A stretch of 64,000 nucleotides of DNA from Lithodes maja (Eukaryota; Arthropoda; Malacostraca; Decapoda; Lithodidae), in the NCBI GenBank assembly GCA_037953745.1, contig JBAKBP010003172.1:82501-146500 (forward strand). The letters run 5' to 3'. The notes under the pieces are model-generated. The model was not told the origin of the DNA. It saw only the letters and a list, made by a program, of their open reading frames with translations, and searched no databases. Positions 22,395 through 34,600 of the stretch are shown one piece after another (within the stretch, counting starts at the first letter, position 1; each line of letters opens with the position of its first letter). A program made the translations under genes and the position numbers.

Positions 22395-24343
22395 TGATCT
22401 CTTATGACTGGAGGGGGACATTCGTGACAATATCAACAAACCTACCAGCCAACCAATCCAAAGGCAAAAAACCAGAATCCGTATAACTATTTAAGTCTTT
22501 ATTGTTTACATACAATACTTATAAAAAATATAAAAGGAGATAAGCAGTGCGCTACTTCAAAGAAGATCTGCTTTTAATTGACTGGATATCTTGCTTGAGA
22601 TCCCGTCTGACAATTGCGATTAATCGACTTCCACTCGTCGTTTCGCCTGCGAGTTGTCTAGCGTTCTTGGCTGTTTCCGGGGATAACCCTTGATTCTAAA
22701 ATGTCTAACTGATGAGGTATGACTTAACTGATTAAGACAGCATGAAGGGAGGTCATGTTGGTACTACTCTATTCCCGTCAGCGGTGGGATAACCCTTTTA
22801 ACTACTCTTCCGGGGGCAACCCCGGTGAGGTATATGGGTGGATGAGAGCCGTTCAGACCTGATGAAAAACCCTTTCAGGATTACCCCCTGTCTTGTAAAA
22901 GGAACATACTAGGCAGATGTCTCGTGTTTTAGGACCCTGCCCACTCCCGGCGTACTTGATACGGCGGGGAGGTCCATTGTGGTGGACAACCCCTCGTCCT
23001 TTGATTGTGGGTTATTACAACTTGCCATGATAATTACTAGGGCTGTAACTTCCCAGAATAGCCCGCAAAGTACTTGTTTGCGCCGGCCATCCGAAACCGC
23101 AAGATGGGAGGCTCGTTCTACCTGGACCTTAGGATTTACTGTTAATATAAAACCTGTCTTACCCAATTCGCTGTCTGTTAAGGCTTGCATCAGAAGACGA
23201 ATTTTACTTGACCGAAGCCGTCGGGGTCGTGTCCTAGTTTACTCATTCTGCAGGCGTAAGAATACACTTCACCCTACAGAAAAATACCACCTTCAGTGCT
23301 AGTGATCTAAAAACTTAAGAAGTAGAGCTATGACCACTTATGATCCCATGAACGAGTCTTACTCCGGAAGGAGGGGAGATCCGGCGGGACCGGAAAAAAC
23401 ACCTCTCACCCTTTGTCTTACCGTAGAGCCGACTGGGATATGTCGACGACAATCTCCCAGTCACCCCAGCATGACCAAGAGGTAGTTGTGAATTCCAGAG
23501 AGGTTCGAGTGCCTAATAACTTTGAAGAGCACACAAATTCCCTGGCATCTTACGCCAGGGTGCTATAGGTTATTACAGCTAAAGATTTTGCCACCTCCTT
23601 CTGAAGTTTTGGTCATGACCCTTTCATGAGTGTGCAGAATTGAGCGTGTTATCCTTAAACATGTCCAATTTACACTTGTGTCTGTAAGATTACCTATCAT
23701 AGTAGGATTGTTCTCATAGCGATGCTGAAGCTTGGCTCCTGTGGAACAATCTATCTAACCTTATCCGAGGGTATACTCCAGTGGTATAGAGCCGAAGACC
23801 TAGGATCGTATATCGTCCCATTTGACTGGAGTGGCCGGCGACCGGCGGACGTCCATTTCCATGATTCCTTTCAAACTATAAGTGTGTAGATTCCCGTTTA
23901 TGTACCGTAACCTGTTAGTAATAAGTGCCGGATTAAAATGCTTATGAAGTCTAAGTCCCCGAAGGGAAAGTTGTGCTGGCAGCGCTTATAGGTACTTGGA
24001 CGTGACACATAGGCTGTCGGTTCGGCGTGAACTGGCAGGGGTAATCCTGCATAACTTATTCGGTCAGTCTATCATAGGGGGACGACCAATGCATTAGAGG
24101 TCGCCGTGGAACCCCTGTGTATACGTCCGCCGGGGCGCAGCCCGGGAACAACCGTAAAGCCCCTTGGCGCATGCCTAGGTGCTGCCTACGGGAACTACCT
24201 CGTATCCACGTGCCTGTACAAGGCTTTGGGAGGGAGGAAGAATCTGGGAATCCTCTAGGAGTGGGAAACATTTGAAGTCTGCCTGTCGCTGGCTACAGAC
24301 ATATCCTTCATTCAAGTGGTAGTTATCCTAGCCTTACCGATGT
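22395..24343. other. DIRS-like interior without recognisable coding
   Basis: By position this should hold recombinase and reverse transcriptase genes on the minus strand. I find only short frames on both strands and no polymerase or recombinase motif. It is either untranslated sequence of a deletion derivative or too decayed to read. Confidence 0.5.
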
Positions 24344-26853
24344 CTAAGCTGAGTTTGGTAAGGCCGGGCTGACCATTATTTCTACATCCTTCTTAGTTTG
24401 TGCGTTCATAATGGATGGTGTTAACACTGGGGAAAAAATGACTCTGTAATACACATTCTCAGGCACGCCTTTTACCATATGGAGTCTGAGAAGCTGTCTA
24501 GTCCGGACTGCCTCAAAGAGGGACGTCCGTATATCCATGATTGACCTCGCCGGATGGGGTAACAAATAATTTTGAAACGCTTTGATTGCCTCATTCCGTC
24601 CTTTTTTGGGGTTTGCAATAGATTTAGCAATGACTTGGGCCGTTTCTCTCGATAGTAGGAAGCCCGTGAATTTACGTTGAATACTATCTCTTAGGAGGAA
24701 CTCACGTTGGAGGTCAATAGGTTCAGGAGCATTGAAAGGATCCGGAAAATCAGTTAGTGCTAATTGAGTGGCTGTAAGGAACTTAATTACGGCTCTGGGA
24801 ACTCCCCCCGGATCGGGCTTCAGCAAATCAAACTCCATATGGCGAGGTGGTGGAACCACCAGAGAAGTGTTAGACGTTAGAGCAGTGGTAAACTGTTGGA
24901 CTTCCTGATCCCATTCTACCCATGGCCAGTGTCCCACCTACCCCAGGTTTATTGTCTTTTGTCCCGTTGACATGGTTACTGGGAATGTCATGAATCTCGT
25001 TTAATTTGGTCTAACCGAATCGTAACTGTGAACACCGGAAGGTCGGGAGCAGTCTGGGAAAAGAAGGTCTCCTGGGGAAGGAGGGGCAAGATGCCTGTCT
25101 ACATATACAAAATATTTATAGTTCGTGTTGTCTGGGAATGGGTCTATTCATACTTTCACCACCCTACCCTGGGCATCTTTTGCCCTAAATTCACTATGTT
25201 TGTTCACTTCTATGGTCCACTCCCCCGGTACTGGGATTTCCCCATTTATTGAATTGTGTCCCTCTCCCGACTTGGGCGGGTTAACCGGACACCACATACC
25301 TACTGGTTCTTGCCAGTAAGGGATTGCACCCTTTGTCTCTATTGAAAGTGAAAGAGGGTGAAAAGACGGATTGGAGCAATGGTAAGCCATGTTTCCCGGC
25401 AGAGGTTTAGTACATTCCGCCGGTGGACTAGATGTGACGTTAAACAAAGCCTCGTACGCTGTGAAGAACTAGCAGGTTGTGAATAACTAGTAGCCGGCGT
25501 TGAAGCTGTGGCTATAGCTGAATCTGACAAAAGAGTTACTTTAGGTGGTGACAAGGGGTGAACTGTTACGCTTTGTTGCGTTCCCGTACTACTCAAGGGG
25601 ACAGCGGTGAGTGGTTGAACGTTGTCGTCCATGGCGGGAGAGGGCACTGATGCAACTGAGGGAAATCCCACTGCCGGTGGGAGAATATCGCGGGCCCGTT
25701 TAGAGATAGCACACTGTTTCAACACTTGTTGTAATAGTTCATCCAAATGCTTCGCTGTAACACACTGAGGGCGTGGTCTCTTTCTACTGTCTCGGTCTCC
25801 TCCACCTGCCCACTAATACCTGGGTCACTAGTAACTGGGCTATCGAGTGCCTTATCTACCTTTTGATGAGCGGGGGAACGGAGCATTTCCCCCGACGATT
25901 CTACACTATGCGTCGCCGTTTCCGGTTGACCCTGTCCTGCACTACAACAAGGGGTTAGCTTACTGGGTGTAAGAATGCTACTTGTACCACATGTCTCTGG
26001 ACAGGGTGTCGAGACACCATCTGCTACCATGCTGCGGGGCCGCACCGTGGCAGACGCCGTAGAATCAGACAAATTTACCTCAACCAGAGGGAAATCTCCT
26101 TTAGATAGCACTAATTTAGCTCCTTGCAGTAAAACCCTCGTCGTGGATCTAACCCTAGTGGTCGACCGATGCCTCCCGGCGTCTGCCCCGAGGAGACCGG
26201 GAAAAAACTCCAGCGTCTCCGAGGCAGACGTCGATGTGACGGGTCTAGAATCAGACTTACACACATGGGTGGGGGGGGGGCTATCGGGCTCCATGGACGA
26301 AGAGGCATCCTGTGATGGACAGGACAATTTTCGTCTCTTGGGGGACCGCTGGTCCATGCTCGAAGTCCCTTCATTAAGTCGTCGGGGTGACTGCGGTTGA
26401 CAAGGCGGCCGGAGCTCCGGCGACTCGGAACGAGTTCTTCTCTTGGAGTGGGGAGGGGAGTGAACCTCACACGCAAAAGGTTTTACAGAGAGTGCTGACT
26501 GACTAACTGACAGGGGGATGTTAGTTGCACCAAGGGGGTTTGACTGAAAACAAGGGGGATCTTCCAAAGAATAGAGGGAAATCAGCCTTAGCAGTTCGGC
26601 ATTTAACACAAAAAAGTTCTACATTCGCCACCCTGGTGGAATATGAAGCAAATTTATTCTTTATTTGTATTAAGGCTAGAAAGCATGACATATCTTGGCA
26701 AGCGATCCATTCTTCAAAAAGGTCTGAACAAATTGGGCATCTCCGAGAAGTCCACAAAAATTTTGACTTGTCTAGGCATTTAACGCACAGCTTGTGAGCT
26801 GTGACTGGGACTAGAAGACAAGTAGGCGTGGCACAAATTGAAAACTGAGGCAT
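24344..26853 (-). pseudogene. DIRS-like gag pseudogene
   Basis: Minus-strand gag-like protein in several frames. From the ATG at 26851-26853 it carries an N-terminal Cys/His cluster (CATPTC, then HKLCVKCLDK, then RRCPIC) resembling the zinc finger of DIRS gag proteins. A Ser/Pro/Thr-rich middle has a basic SPKRRK stretch. A helical segment, HLDELLQQVLKQC, lies near 25740. A downstream frame holds VPGEWTIEVNKHSEF (about 25190), and a 197-codon C-terminal frame (24937 to 24344) has HMEFDLLKPDPGG and a helical region. Frameshifts lie near 26560 and 25740, with several breaks between 25148 and 24937. Family assignment rests mainly on the element's structure. Confidence 0.6.
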
Positions 26854-28197
26854 GGTTACTGAACTCCCCTCCTCGCCGGGAACAGATCCTCTGAAGTGTT
26901 GCTCAAGATGTGACGAGATCTGGAAATAGACATTTCCAGGAATCAATGCTCATAAGGATAACCTGAGAGGTGTTAAAACATCCTACCGACTCGTAGATGC
27001 CGGAAATGAGTTGACTACTGTCAACTATATTTCCGCCGCCTGAGTGCTAACGTGAAAACCCCAACCCCCTTTTTAAACGAGGCTTTCACGTGACTGCTTA
27101 CCTGTGACATGGGTCACTGGCCCTAACCGGAACTCGGTCCTGTGTCTTTCTGTGGCTAGTTGGCTAGCCGGAAAGATACTTTTCTTACTTGTGCCGCTGA
27201 GCAGGGTGAGGTAAGTGGACCATCCACAGTGCTACTGGCTATTCCGTTAGCCGGACCAACTGCTTGTACCCTCTTAACACCGCCGGGTGGCGAGGTACTG
27301 GACTGTTCGCAGGGCAAGTAAAAAAAACGGTCAATAGACCTACCCTTTCCGCCGGACTAGGCATGCCCGCCGCAAAAGATGTGTAGTGGCACACTACATA
27401 GGGTTGGTTGTGCCCGGCCACCGGTTCGGCGGGACCCAGACCTCGCAAACGCAAAACGAGGTCTGTCGGGACAGAAACAACCACGAGAAAGTCGTCTACT
27501 ACAAAAGACGACTAACACCGAAAAACCCAAAGAACAAAGGACGTCTCCTAGGCTCCCAACGCGCGTGATCGACACGTGACGACAAGGGGCCAAGATAAAG
27601 GGGAACATATATCACACATAACATGGTAAATATAAAAAACAAACCCCTAACAGCTAACGGAGACCCCTACTGAGGCTAGCCACGAGGCTTGAAGAAGTAT
27701 CCTGAATGAAGACGTCGACATCTGGAGACATCACAGCCACAGCACGAAGAGAAGAGTCCCACGAAAGGGGCCCGTAAGCGGACTCATACGCTAGAAGGTT
27801 CCACACCATGTGTGACAACCCTTAAACTAGCGCATCTGCTATAATAATAAACATGCAGCATCTTTTCACAATGTACAACGCATGTTGTCTGCGAAGATAA
27901 TAGCCTCCTAACTAGAGAAAAACAATAGCTAAGGCGCAGCAGAAACACAATATCACAAACCATGAGGCGTCGGTCCTGGAGAACACGTAGGCGCCTGTAA
28001 CAGGTACCCTAATTTTAACACTTCCTGCGGGCATACCAATGGGGCAGCCTGAGCTAGCTAGTCTGAACCCTGTTCAATACAATTCAGAAATGTATCTAAA
28101 TGAGTAAGGACTAACGAGAATTGTGCGAACGAAGAATGTGGCGGAGCTCAGGCGACACACGTCCAAACCAGTTGCCCGCGGGGAAGAGAAGGACGTA
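26854..28197. other. DIRS-like 5' leader, no gene recognised
   Basis: Lies between the right inverted repeat and gag. I see only short frames in both directions. It is GC-richer than the flanking host DNA. Confidence 0.45.
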
Positions 28198-28484
28198 TGG
28201 ACGCTTGGTTAGTAGCGTCAGGGATCCACAACATAAGAAATCCACTGAGATGGAAAGCTTTGTATAACACATTTTAAGTATATTTTTCTTTCTTCTTTTT
28301 TACAAAGGTTTTTTCGTAGTGAGTACCCAATCATAAGACGATTCCATAAGAGAATTAGCGTTGCACTTATGACGAGTACTCTGTTCTTCCCTGCACGGCA
28401 GATTCAAAATTGGCTACCGCGGCGCTTGAATAGAGACTATTATGTTAATAGGCATATCGTCAATGATGGAGGGGCCACTATTAA
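28198..28484 (-). repeat. DIRS-like inverted terminal repeat (element 5' side)
   Basis: Reverse complement of 21941-22221. The outer edge reads GAGGGGCCACTATTAA, duplicated in the internal complementary region. Confidence 0.85.
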
Positions 28485-28693
28485 ATAATAAAATAACGAA
28501 CATCGAAGACAAAATCAAAACCCTCAATAACTTATTATAATTATATTATATTTATTATTATTATATATTTGCAACTTTACTATTTACTATTCAGCACACC
28601 TTACTGCACGCTAAATAAATATAAGTGTATATGACATAAGGACACATATACCCAAGGGTATCTGTCCTCATTGTCATGGATTATGATAAATAA

Positions 28694-29059
28694 TGTACAC
28701 TCACGCGTACTAAAGGTTGCTCAGGGGTGGGACCTTCCTTCCCCTACTCCACCCTGGGCAGGTGGAAGGGGGCAGTCATGTCCAAGTCTACCCCCCACCT
28801 CCCACCCCCAAACTATCCCCAACTCCCCCACCTTCCTTCTCTAACTGACGGTTAGTGATTAGCGACGATTGTTCTCATGTATTACAAATTATTGTTAAAC
28901 CATCATTGCACACGCTTACAATGGCCAACTTATAAAATATATTAGGAATTTATTTATACAATATACTGCATAGTTACATTCTCAAATGAGTTTCTATACA
29001 CAACGTGGGTTACACGAATCTTGGCTGTCGTGGTCTCTCTCTCTCTCTCTCTCTCTCTG
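28694..29059 (+). repeat. Left arm of an inverted repeat flanking element A
   Basis: Begins TGTACACTCACGCGTACTAA and GTTGCTCAGGGGTGG, runs through a C-rich stretch and AACCATCATTGCACACGCTT, and ends in a CT microsatellite. It matches 39608-40005 in reverse complement with small indels throughout. Confidence 0.8.
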
Positions 29060-29589
29060 CGTGTGCTTCTACGATCAAGACTTAATGTTATTTAAATATA
29101 ATAATACCGTAATTAAATCCAATCTCATACAGTATTCAATATATTATGTTCACCATTATTGCAATACACATCAACGTGCCCTCTACGATCTACTCCTAGG
29201 TTCTCAAATTACTTACACATTCGGGCTTTTATATTATAAAAGGAAAGGACTAAAGGCAAAGATTGGGTGGAATAGTGTTTTGGTTGTTATTAATCGTTTC
29301 GTTTATCATTTCAATCAGTTTCTCCCATTTATTCAATACTATACCTATACCTATACCAATACTATAAACGGTCTGTATTTAACTTTATGTGGTCTATACA
29401 CTTTGTTTTGTTTTAAATCAATTAAATGTAGAACTCGATACAATTTACGATCAAAGTCGATGTTAATGTTTAGTAAAGTTTGAGTATCAACCCTTCAGTA
29501 GCAGGCCTCGCCTTCTCACTTCCCCCTTCTTTATCTCTATCTGTGATCCCAGCCTCTCACCTCTACAAACCCCATCAACTCTCCTCTAT
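29060..29589. other. AT-rich sequence between inverted-repeat arm and element A
   Basis: A 165-codon open frame (28986-29483) crosses from the repeat arm into this AT-rich stretch but has no recognisable domain, and its composition follows the base composition. I do not call it a gene. Confidence 0.4.
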
Positions 29590-29593
29590 GTGT

Positions 29594-31449
29594 TGTGACG
29601 CATGTCGAGTATGAGCATGCTGTACAGAACGCCCAGTCAGGCCCCACTCTCGCTAGGATCGTCAGGGCAGGAACTTTGGCTGTAGTCTGTGTAGAGTTTC
29701 CTAACTCAGTTTATGTGAACCGTTGTACTATAAGTATTATCATTATGTATTTTGTTTTCTTCTAAGTCAACGAGTTCTATTTTATATCATTAGATATAAG
29801 TATTGTGTGTGGGACTTATATGTAATGATGAGAGGAGAGAGAGAGAGATATTACGTAACGGGGATCAGTGAGTGCGCCACGCGGGCCGGTAGGCCTAATT
29901 CCCTCCTCCCTCCTCCCTTCCTCCCTTTCAGCGCGTGGGAAGTTCTTTGTCGATCCCAGATTGAGAGAGAATATGACGTCATGATTGCCAGTGGGCGGTC
30001 CTTAAGTAGTTTGAGATATGCCGCTAGAGGGCCGAGTATAAAAAGAGAGGTTTTTGCCACCATTCTTCAGAACTCATCAGGCAAAGCGACTTCTCATATC
30101 CCTTGCAACTATCCATATTCTTCCGACTGATGTGAACTTTCTCTACTCTCTGAACAGCCTATCTTCTTCTCTTCTCGTCCCTGTTTAACCTCCATGACCC
30201 CTTTGGTGCAGATTTAGTCAGCCAAAGTATTATCGCTTGAGTTCTCACGAGATAAGTGCCTGTTAGATAGCCTATTTTTGGAAGGGTTAACTAGAATAGG
30301 ATTGATTGATGTTTGTGGCACTCGTATATGCATTTCCCTGTGTGCGATTATTCATGTTCCTGTTTTCTGCTGGTTTAGGCAATGCTAGACTGGGATAGGG
30401 TTTCTGAGTTGTGATTTCCTATGAGTACTAGGTTGCGGTTGAACCAGTACAATTGCAACGGAGACGTGGAACGCCTAGGTGGTCTTTCTGACTGTGTACC
30501 GTGGGAGTTTAGCACTGTGTTGCGAGTGAGGGCTTTTGCCTGTGCCACCCAACACTGTGCTATCTCATTTGCTTGACTTTGAGAGGATCGCCAGGAGAGA
30601 ACCAGATACTAGTGATCTGGATCTCTCAAGAGAGCATCCCGTCAATTACCGTAATTTGGCCGCACAGTCTTAAGGACCTCGCTAGGCTACGAGCCGCTTG
30701 CTCAGCCATTGTCTCTTAACCTTAGATATCCCAGCTAGACTTTGCTCGACCAGCAGATACAGTATAGTATTGAAGCTTCTCCTTATGTATATTATTGTTT
30801 AAGCACTATTGATTTCATGTGTGGCACGCTTAGCTACTTCAGAGATTAGTGGCCCACGAGCACAATCTTAGTAGGCTATTGCCAGTGCATTGTCGGAGTA
30901 CTTCTTCTTAATGTTTGCCATATCCTATTGCTTATTCTTATAATTCTTCTTATGTCAATTTAAAGCCTTTAATTACCAGTGAGTTATTCATTAAATTGCT
31001 GTTCAAAATCCGATACTTACTTCTTATGAGTATTCGAGAAGCATCTAACTTATCAGAAGATTCCTTGCTTGATGCTCGAGGACTATTGTTTAACGTAACG
31101 TAATAGTGCCGATCCGAAGTAGAGGGTGGAGGACTTCTTAAGTTCTTAGTTCAAGGGTGGATTACTTCGGCTTCGGCCAACACTATTCTTTAGTGTTGTA
31201 GTACTTTCTTCTTTGTTTGATTGTTGACCCGACTAGATAACTCCCGTCTTGTTATTAGTCTGTTGTGTGAAACGCTAGTACCGAGTTCTTGTATACCCCG
31301 TTATAGCAGATAGAACTCTGGAGGGTAGTGGCGTTTTTTGTTCGGCTGGCAGTACTCTGGGGTTGGGATCGTGTGTTTCCGTTGTGGCAGCGAGCCATAC
31401 TCGAGTCCTGTGTAAGAGCCCTAGTGTACCCGAGTGCCCGGTCGTAACA
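29594..31449 (+). repeat. Element A 5' LTR
   Basis: 1,856 bp, TG...CA ends. Same length and almost the same sequence as 37272-39127, and related to the partial copy at 62855-64000. Small open frames within it recur in each LTR copy and are unlikely to be genes. Confidence 0.95.
29974..30045 (+). promoter_or_regulatory. Putative promoter in element A 5' LTR
   Basis: A perfect CRE palindrome TGACGTCA (29974-29981), a GTGGGCGGTC GC-box-like site (29991-30000) and a TATA box TATAAAAAG (30037-30045) lie in promoter order. The same cluster is preserved at 37652-37723 and 63237-63308. Function is inferred from motifs only. Confidence 0.55.
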
Positions 31450-31451
31450 AA

Positions 31452-31463
31452 TGGCGACCTTGC
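31452..31463 (+). other. Element A putative primer-binding site
   Basis: TGGCGACCTTGC begins two bases after the 5' LTR. TGG is what the CCA end of a tRNA would pair with. The same 12 bases follow the element B 5' LTR, while the sequence beyond differs. The tRNA was not identified. Confidence 0.65.
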
Positions 31464-31663
31464 TTAGGATATTGTGAACAGTATAATTTTTTGCAGAGTT
31501 GTACAACATTTGTTTGTTCGTACTTTAGCGTGCATATTGAAGAATATTTTTTTTTTGTAAGGCAATTAGGAGAGCATTTAAGAGACTCCAGTTAATTTAG
31601 TAATTAGTGCTTACATAAGGGAGTTTAACACTTTTGTCTCGAGAATTTTTTGTGAACTTCAGT

Positions 31664-34600
31664 ATGTCGTGCCCTAGTATTGACGAGGAGCGAGAGATGC
31701 CAGTTGAAGAGGTGCCGTTAGTAATCAGTGAGGAGGATGCTAGAGTTTTTGTGAGTAAGCGGTACCACGTGACGGAGGAGAGGTTGACTGGGGTGAATAT
31801 TTATGGCTTGCACCTGATAGCCAAGGTTTTGGGTCTATCCAATGTAGGAGGGATGTCCAAGGGGGAGCTGATTTCCTGGGTGTTGCGTGGGCGACATGGG
31901 GTTTCGGAGGAGAGGGCGTTTGGGGGGGTTCCTCCCCAGATCCCCTCTCACTCGACTCCCACAGTGCCGTCCACTCAAGTACCGGAGGTTAGCACCCTCC
32001 CACAGAGGGATGAGAATTGGAAGATTGGAGTGCCCTCGGGCGGTGCGTATGGTGGTTCCCCAGTTCTTGCCCCCCCTCCTTCAGTAGTGGCAGCTCCCTC
32101 TTCCTGCCTGTCTCCTGAGATGATATTTAAACTCGAGCTTGCTAAGATGGAGAATGAGTCTAGGAGGCAGGAGAATGAGACTAGGAGGCATGAGATTGAG
32201 GTTAGGAGGCAAGAGGATGAGACCAGGAGGCACGAGGCTGAGCTTAGATACGACTCCGAGAAATATTGTGCTCAGATAGACTTAGATAAGACTCGTGCAG
32301 AGTCGACAGGGATTCGGATGGGCCGTGAGGGCCAAGTAAGAGAACAGTCCTTGTCTCACTTAGTCAAATTGGTGCCGGTATTTAGTGAAACTGAAGTCAC
32401 AGAATTTTTTAATCGTTTTGAGAAGAAGTGTAGGGAGCATAATTGGCCTGAAGAGAAGTGGGCAGCTCTGGTCTCCTCAAGACTTACGGGTAAGGGTCTG
32501 AAGGCTTATGATGCACTGCCTTTAGAGTCTTGCATTGACTACCCAGAATTGAAGAGAGCTGTCCTACGGGCATACGAGTTGCAACCAGAAACATATCGAT
32601 TGAAGTTTCGGGGTGTTACAAAGACTAGGGAGGCGACCTTTCTTGAACATGCCCGGGACTTAAAAGATGCACTTACAAACTGGACACGTTCTGAGAAAGC
32701 TGAGACGGCCGAACAGTTGACTGAGCTGTTTCTGCTCGAGCAGTTTTATAAGTGTACTGGTGCAGATATGACTTTAACTATTAAAGAAAAGAACCCTAAA
32801 ACTCTACAGGAGGCAGCTGAGATGGCTGACCTCCGGCTATCACTAATTCGTGGGTGCGGGTCTGCCCAGCGTAGTGAGGCAGGTAACAAGGGGCGTGACG
32901 CCCCACCCCCCCGAGTTAGTGATATACATTATGCAAACAAGTACAAGAGTTATGATACCAAGACTGACCACAAGACTAGCACCGTCCCATTTAAGAAGGG
33001 GCCGGGCCCTTCCCAGTACCAAGGGAAGCCCAAAGGGGAGTTAGAGTGTTATCAATGTCATAAAAAGGGGCACTTTGCAAGAGTCTGTCCTAGCAAACCA
33101 CCTACAGCAGCTGTGTCTTTGGCCTGCAACATTGGTGTGTCTCTGAAGTCTTCTGAGTTTGCCCGGGGCAGTTCGTCAGAGGTTGAGGCACAGCCAGTGC
33201 AGAAGCACCTGGGAGGCTCGAACCCTGCTCAGGATGTTTTTTGCGACCATAGAGGACGGGGTTGCGTGATGTGGGCGGGGCGCAAGCATGGAGTAGAGGT
33301 CTTGCGTGATACAGGTGCTTCCCAGACTTTGATGAAAAACTTGACTGGCTACCCTATAAATGCGGCTCGGGTGGTGGTGGTGCAGGGTATTAATGCAACT
33401 CGGTCATACCCACTGGTGCGGTTGGAGTTGGAGGTGGATGGTGTGGCACGTGAATTGGATGTTGGGATTGTGGAGAAACTGCCAGTGGAGGGCGTCGACC
33501 TTCTTCTCGGCAACGACTTTGCAATGCCCGCTTCTGAGGTTCTACCCTTAGTCGTTGCCGAGAGGCCGGCCGACGTGAGTAGGGAAGAGCGAGAGTGGGT
33601 CGAGCGGTGCCAGGCACAACCCATGGCGTGTGCTGTCACCCGAGCTCGGGCAGCTAAAGTGTCACAGCCTAGTCCTCCGTCTTCAGACCAGCAGAGGAAC
33701 GATCAACAGGAGGAGGCTAAAGCTGGAGTTGGTTTTAAGAGTTTTGACTCGGCGGCTCTCCTGGGTGATTCAGTATTAGCACCATTACTTAGTTCTGGAG
33801 TAGCCCCTGGGCCTGTCATCGAGAGTGACGAGGCTGGGCATGACGAGTCTCCACGACAGCAACGTTATGAACATCGAGAGAGACAGAGGGAGCAGCCCAG
33901 TATCGGGGAGGGTCATGCATTGCTCCGGGAGCAGTTAGATCGCTTGGCACCCTCAGATATACGTCGGTTGCAGCTGGAGGACCCTGAGCTCCAAACGTGT
34001 GCTAATGGAGCTGTGGAGCTCGACGAGGACGGTGATGCACAGCCGGGAGATTTTTTTTATTTAGATGGCATCCTGTATCGGCGTTTTCAAGACCCTAACC
34101 GTAGCTGGAAGATGGGGTCCGGGGTAGTGGACCAGTTGATGGTGCCGCGGGAGTGCAGGGATAGCCTACTGAGTTTGGCGCATGACACACCGCTGGCAGG
34201 ACATTTGGGGGTAAGAAAAACGGTGGCGGCTTTGGGGAAGTTGTTTTGGTGGCCGGGGATGAAGTCTCATGTGCAGTCCTGGATAAACTCATGTGATATT
34301 TGTCAACGGGTCGGGAAACCAAACCAAGTTATTCCTAAAGCTCCGTTGCACCCTATTCCTGTAATTGGGCCACCTTTTAGTAAGATTGTTGTTGACATGG
34401 TTGGTCCCCTCCCTCCCACAAAGGCTGGTAATAAATTTTTGTTAACCATCATGGATGTTGCCACTAGATACCCCGATGCATACCCCATGAAAAACGGCAT
34501 GGCTAAGACGGTAGTCAGTAACTTGTTGTGGTACTTTTCAAGGTACGGGTACCCGGAGGAGATTCAGTCTGATCAGGGGTCCAATTTCACCTCCAATCTC

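Larger units (their letters stand above)
21895..28486 (-). mobile_element. DIRS-like element with inverted terminal repeats, gag only
   Basis: Inverted repeats of about 285 bp at 21941-22221 and 28198-28484 bound a 6.6-kb element. A region at 22291-22394 is complementary to both outermost ends joined together: its left part matches 21895-21966 and its right part matches 28455-28484, each in reverse complement. DIRS elements carry such an internal complementary region beside their 3' inverted repeat. Here it lies at the 3' side relative to the minus-strand gag, as expected. No reverse transcriptase, RNase H, methyltransferase or tyrosine recombinase is recognisable, so the copy seems non-autonomous or heavily decayed. 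Confidence 0.75.

Noticed and set aside
26521..26797. Plus-strand 90-codon frame opposite the DIRS-like gag start
   Set aside because: Antisense shadow of the Cys-rich gag N-terminus.
28986..29483. 165-codon open frame
   Set aside because: Begins inside a repeat arm and crosses a CT microsatellite; no recognisable domain and composition-driven.
29851..30130. Conserved 135-codon and 70-codon frames present in each element A LTR
   Set aside because: They recur only because the LTRs are copies of one another; they overlap the promoter cluster and show no domain.
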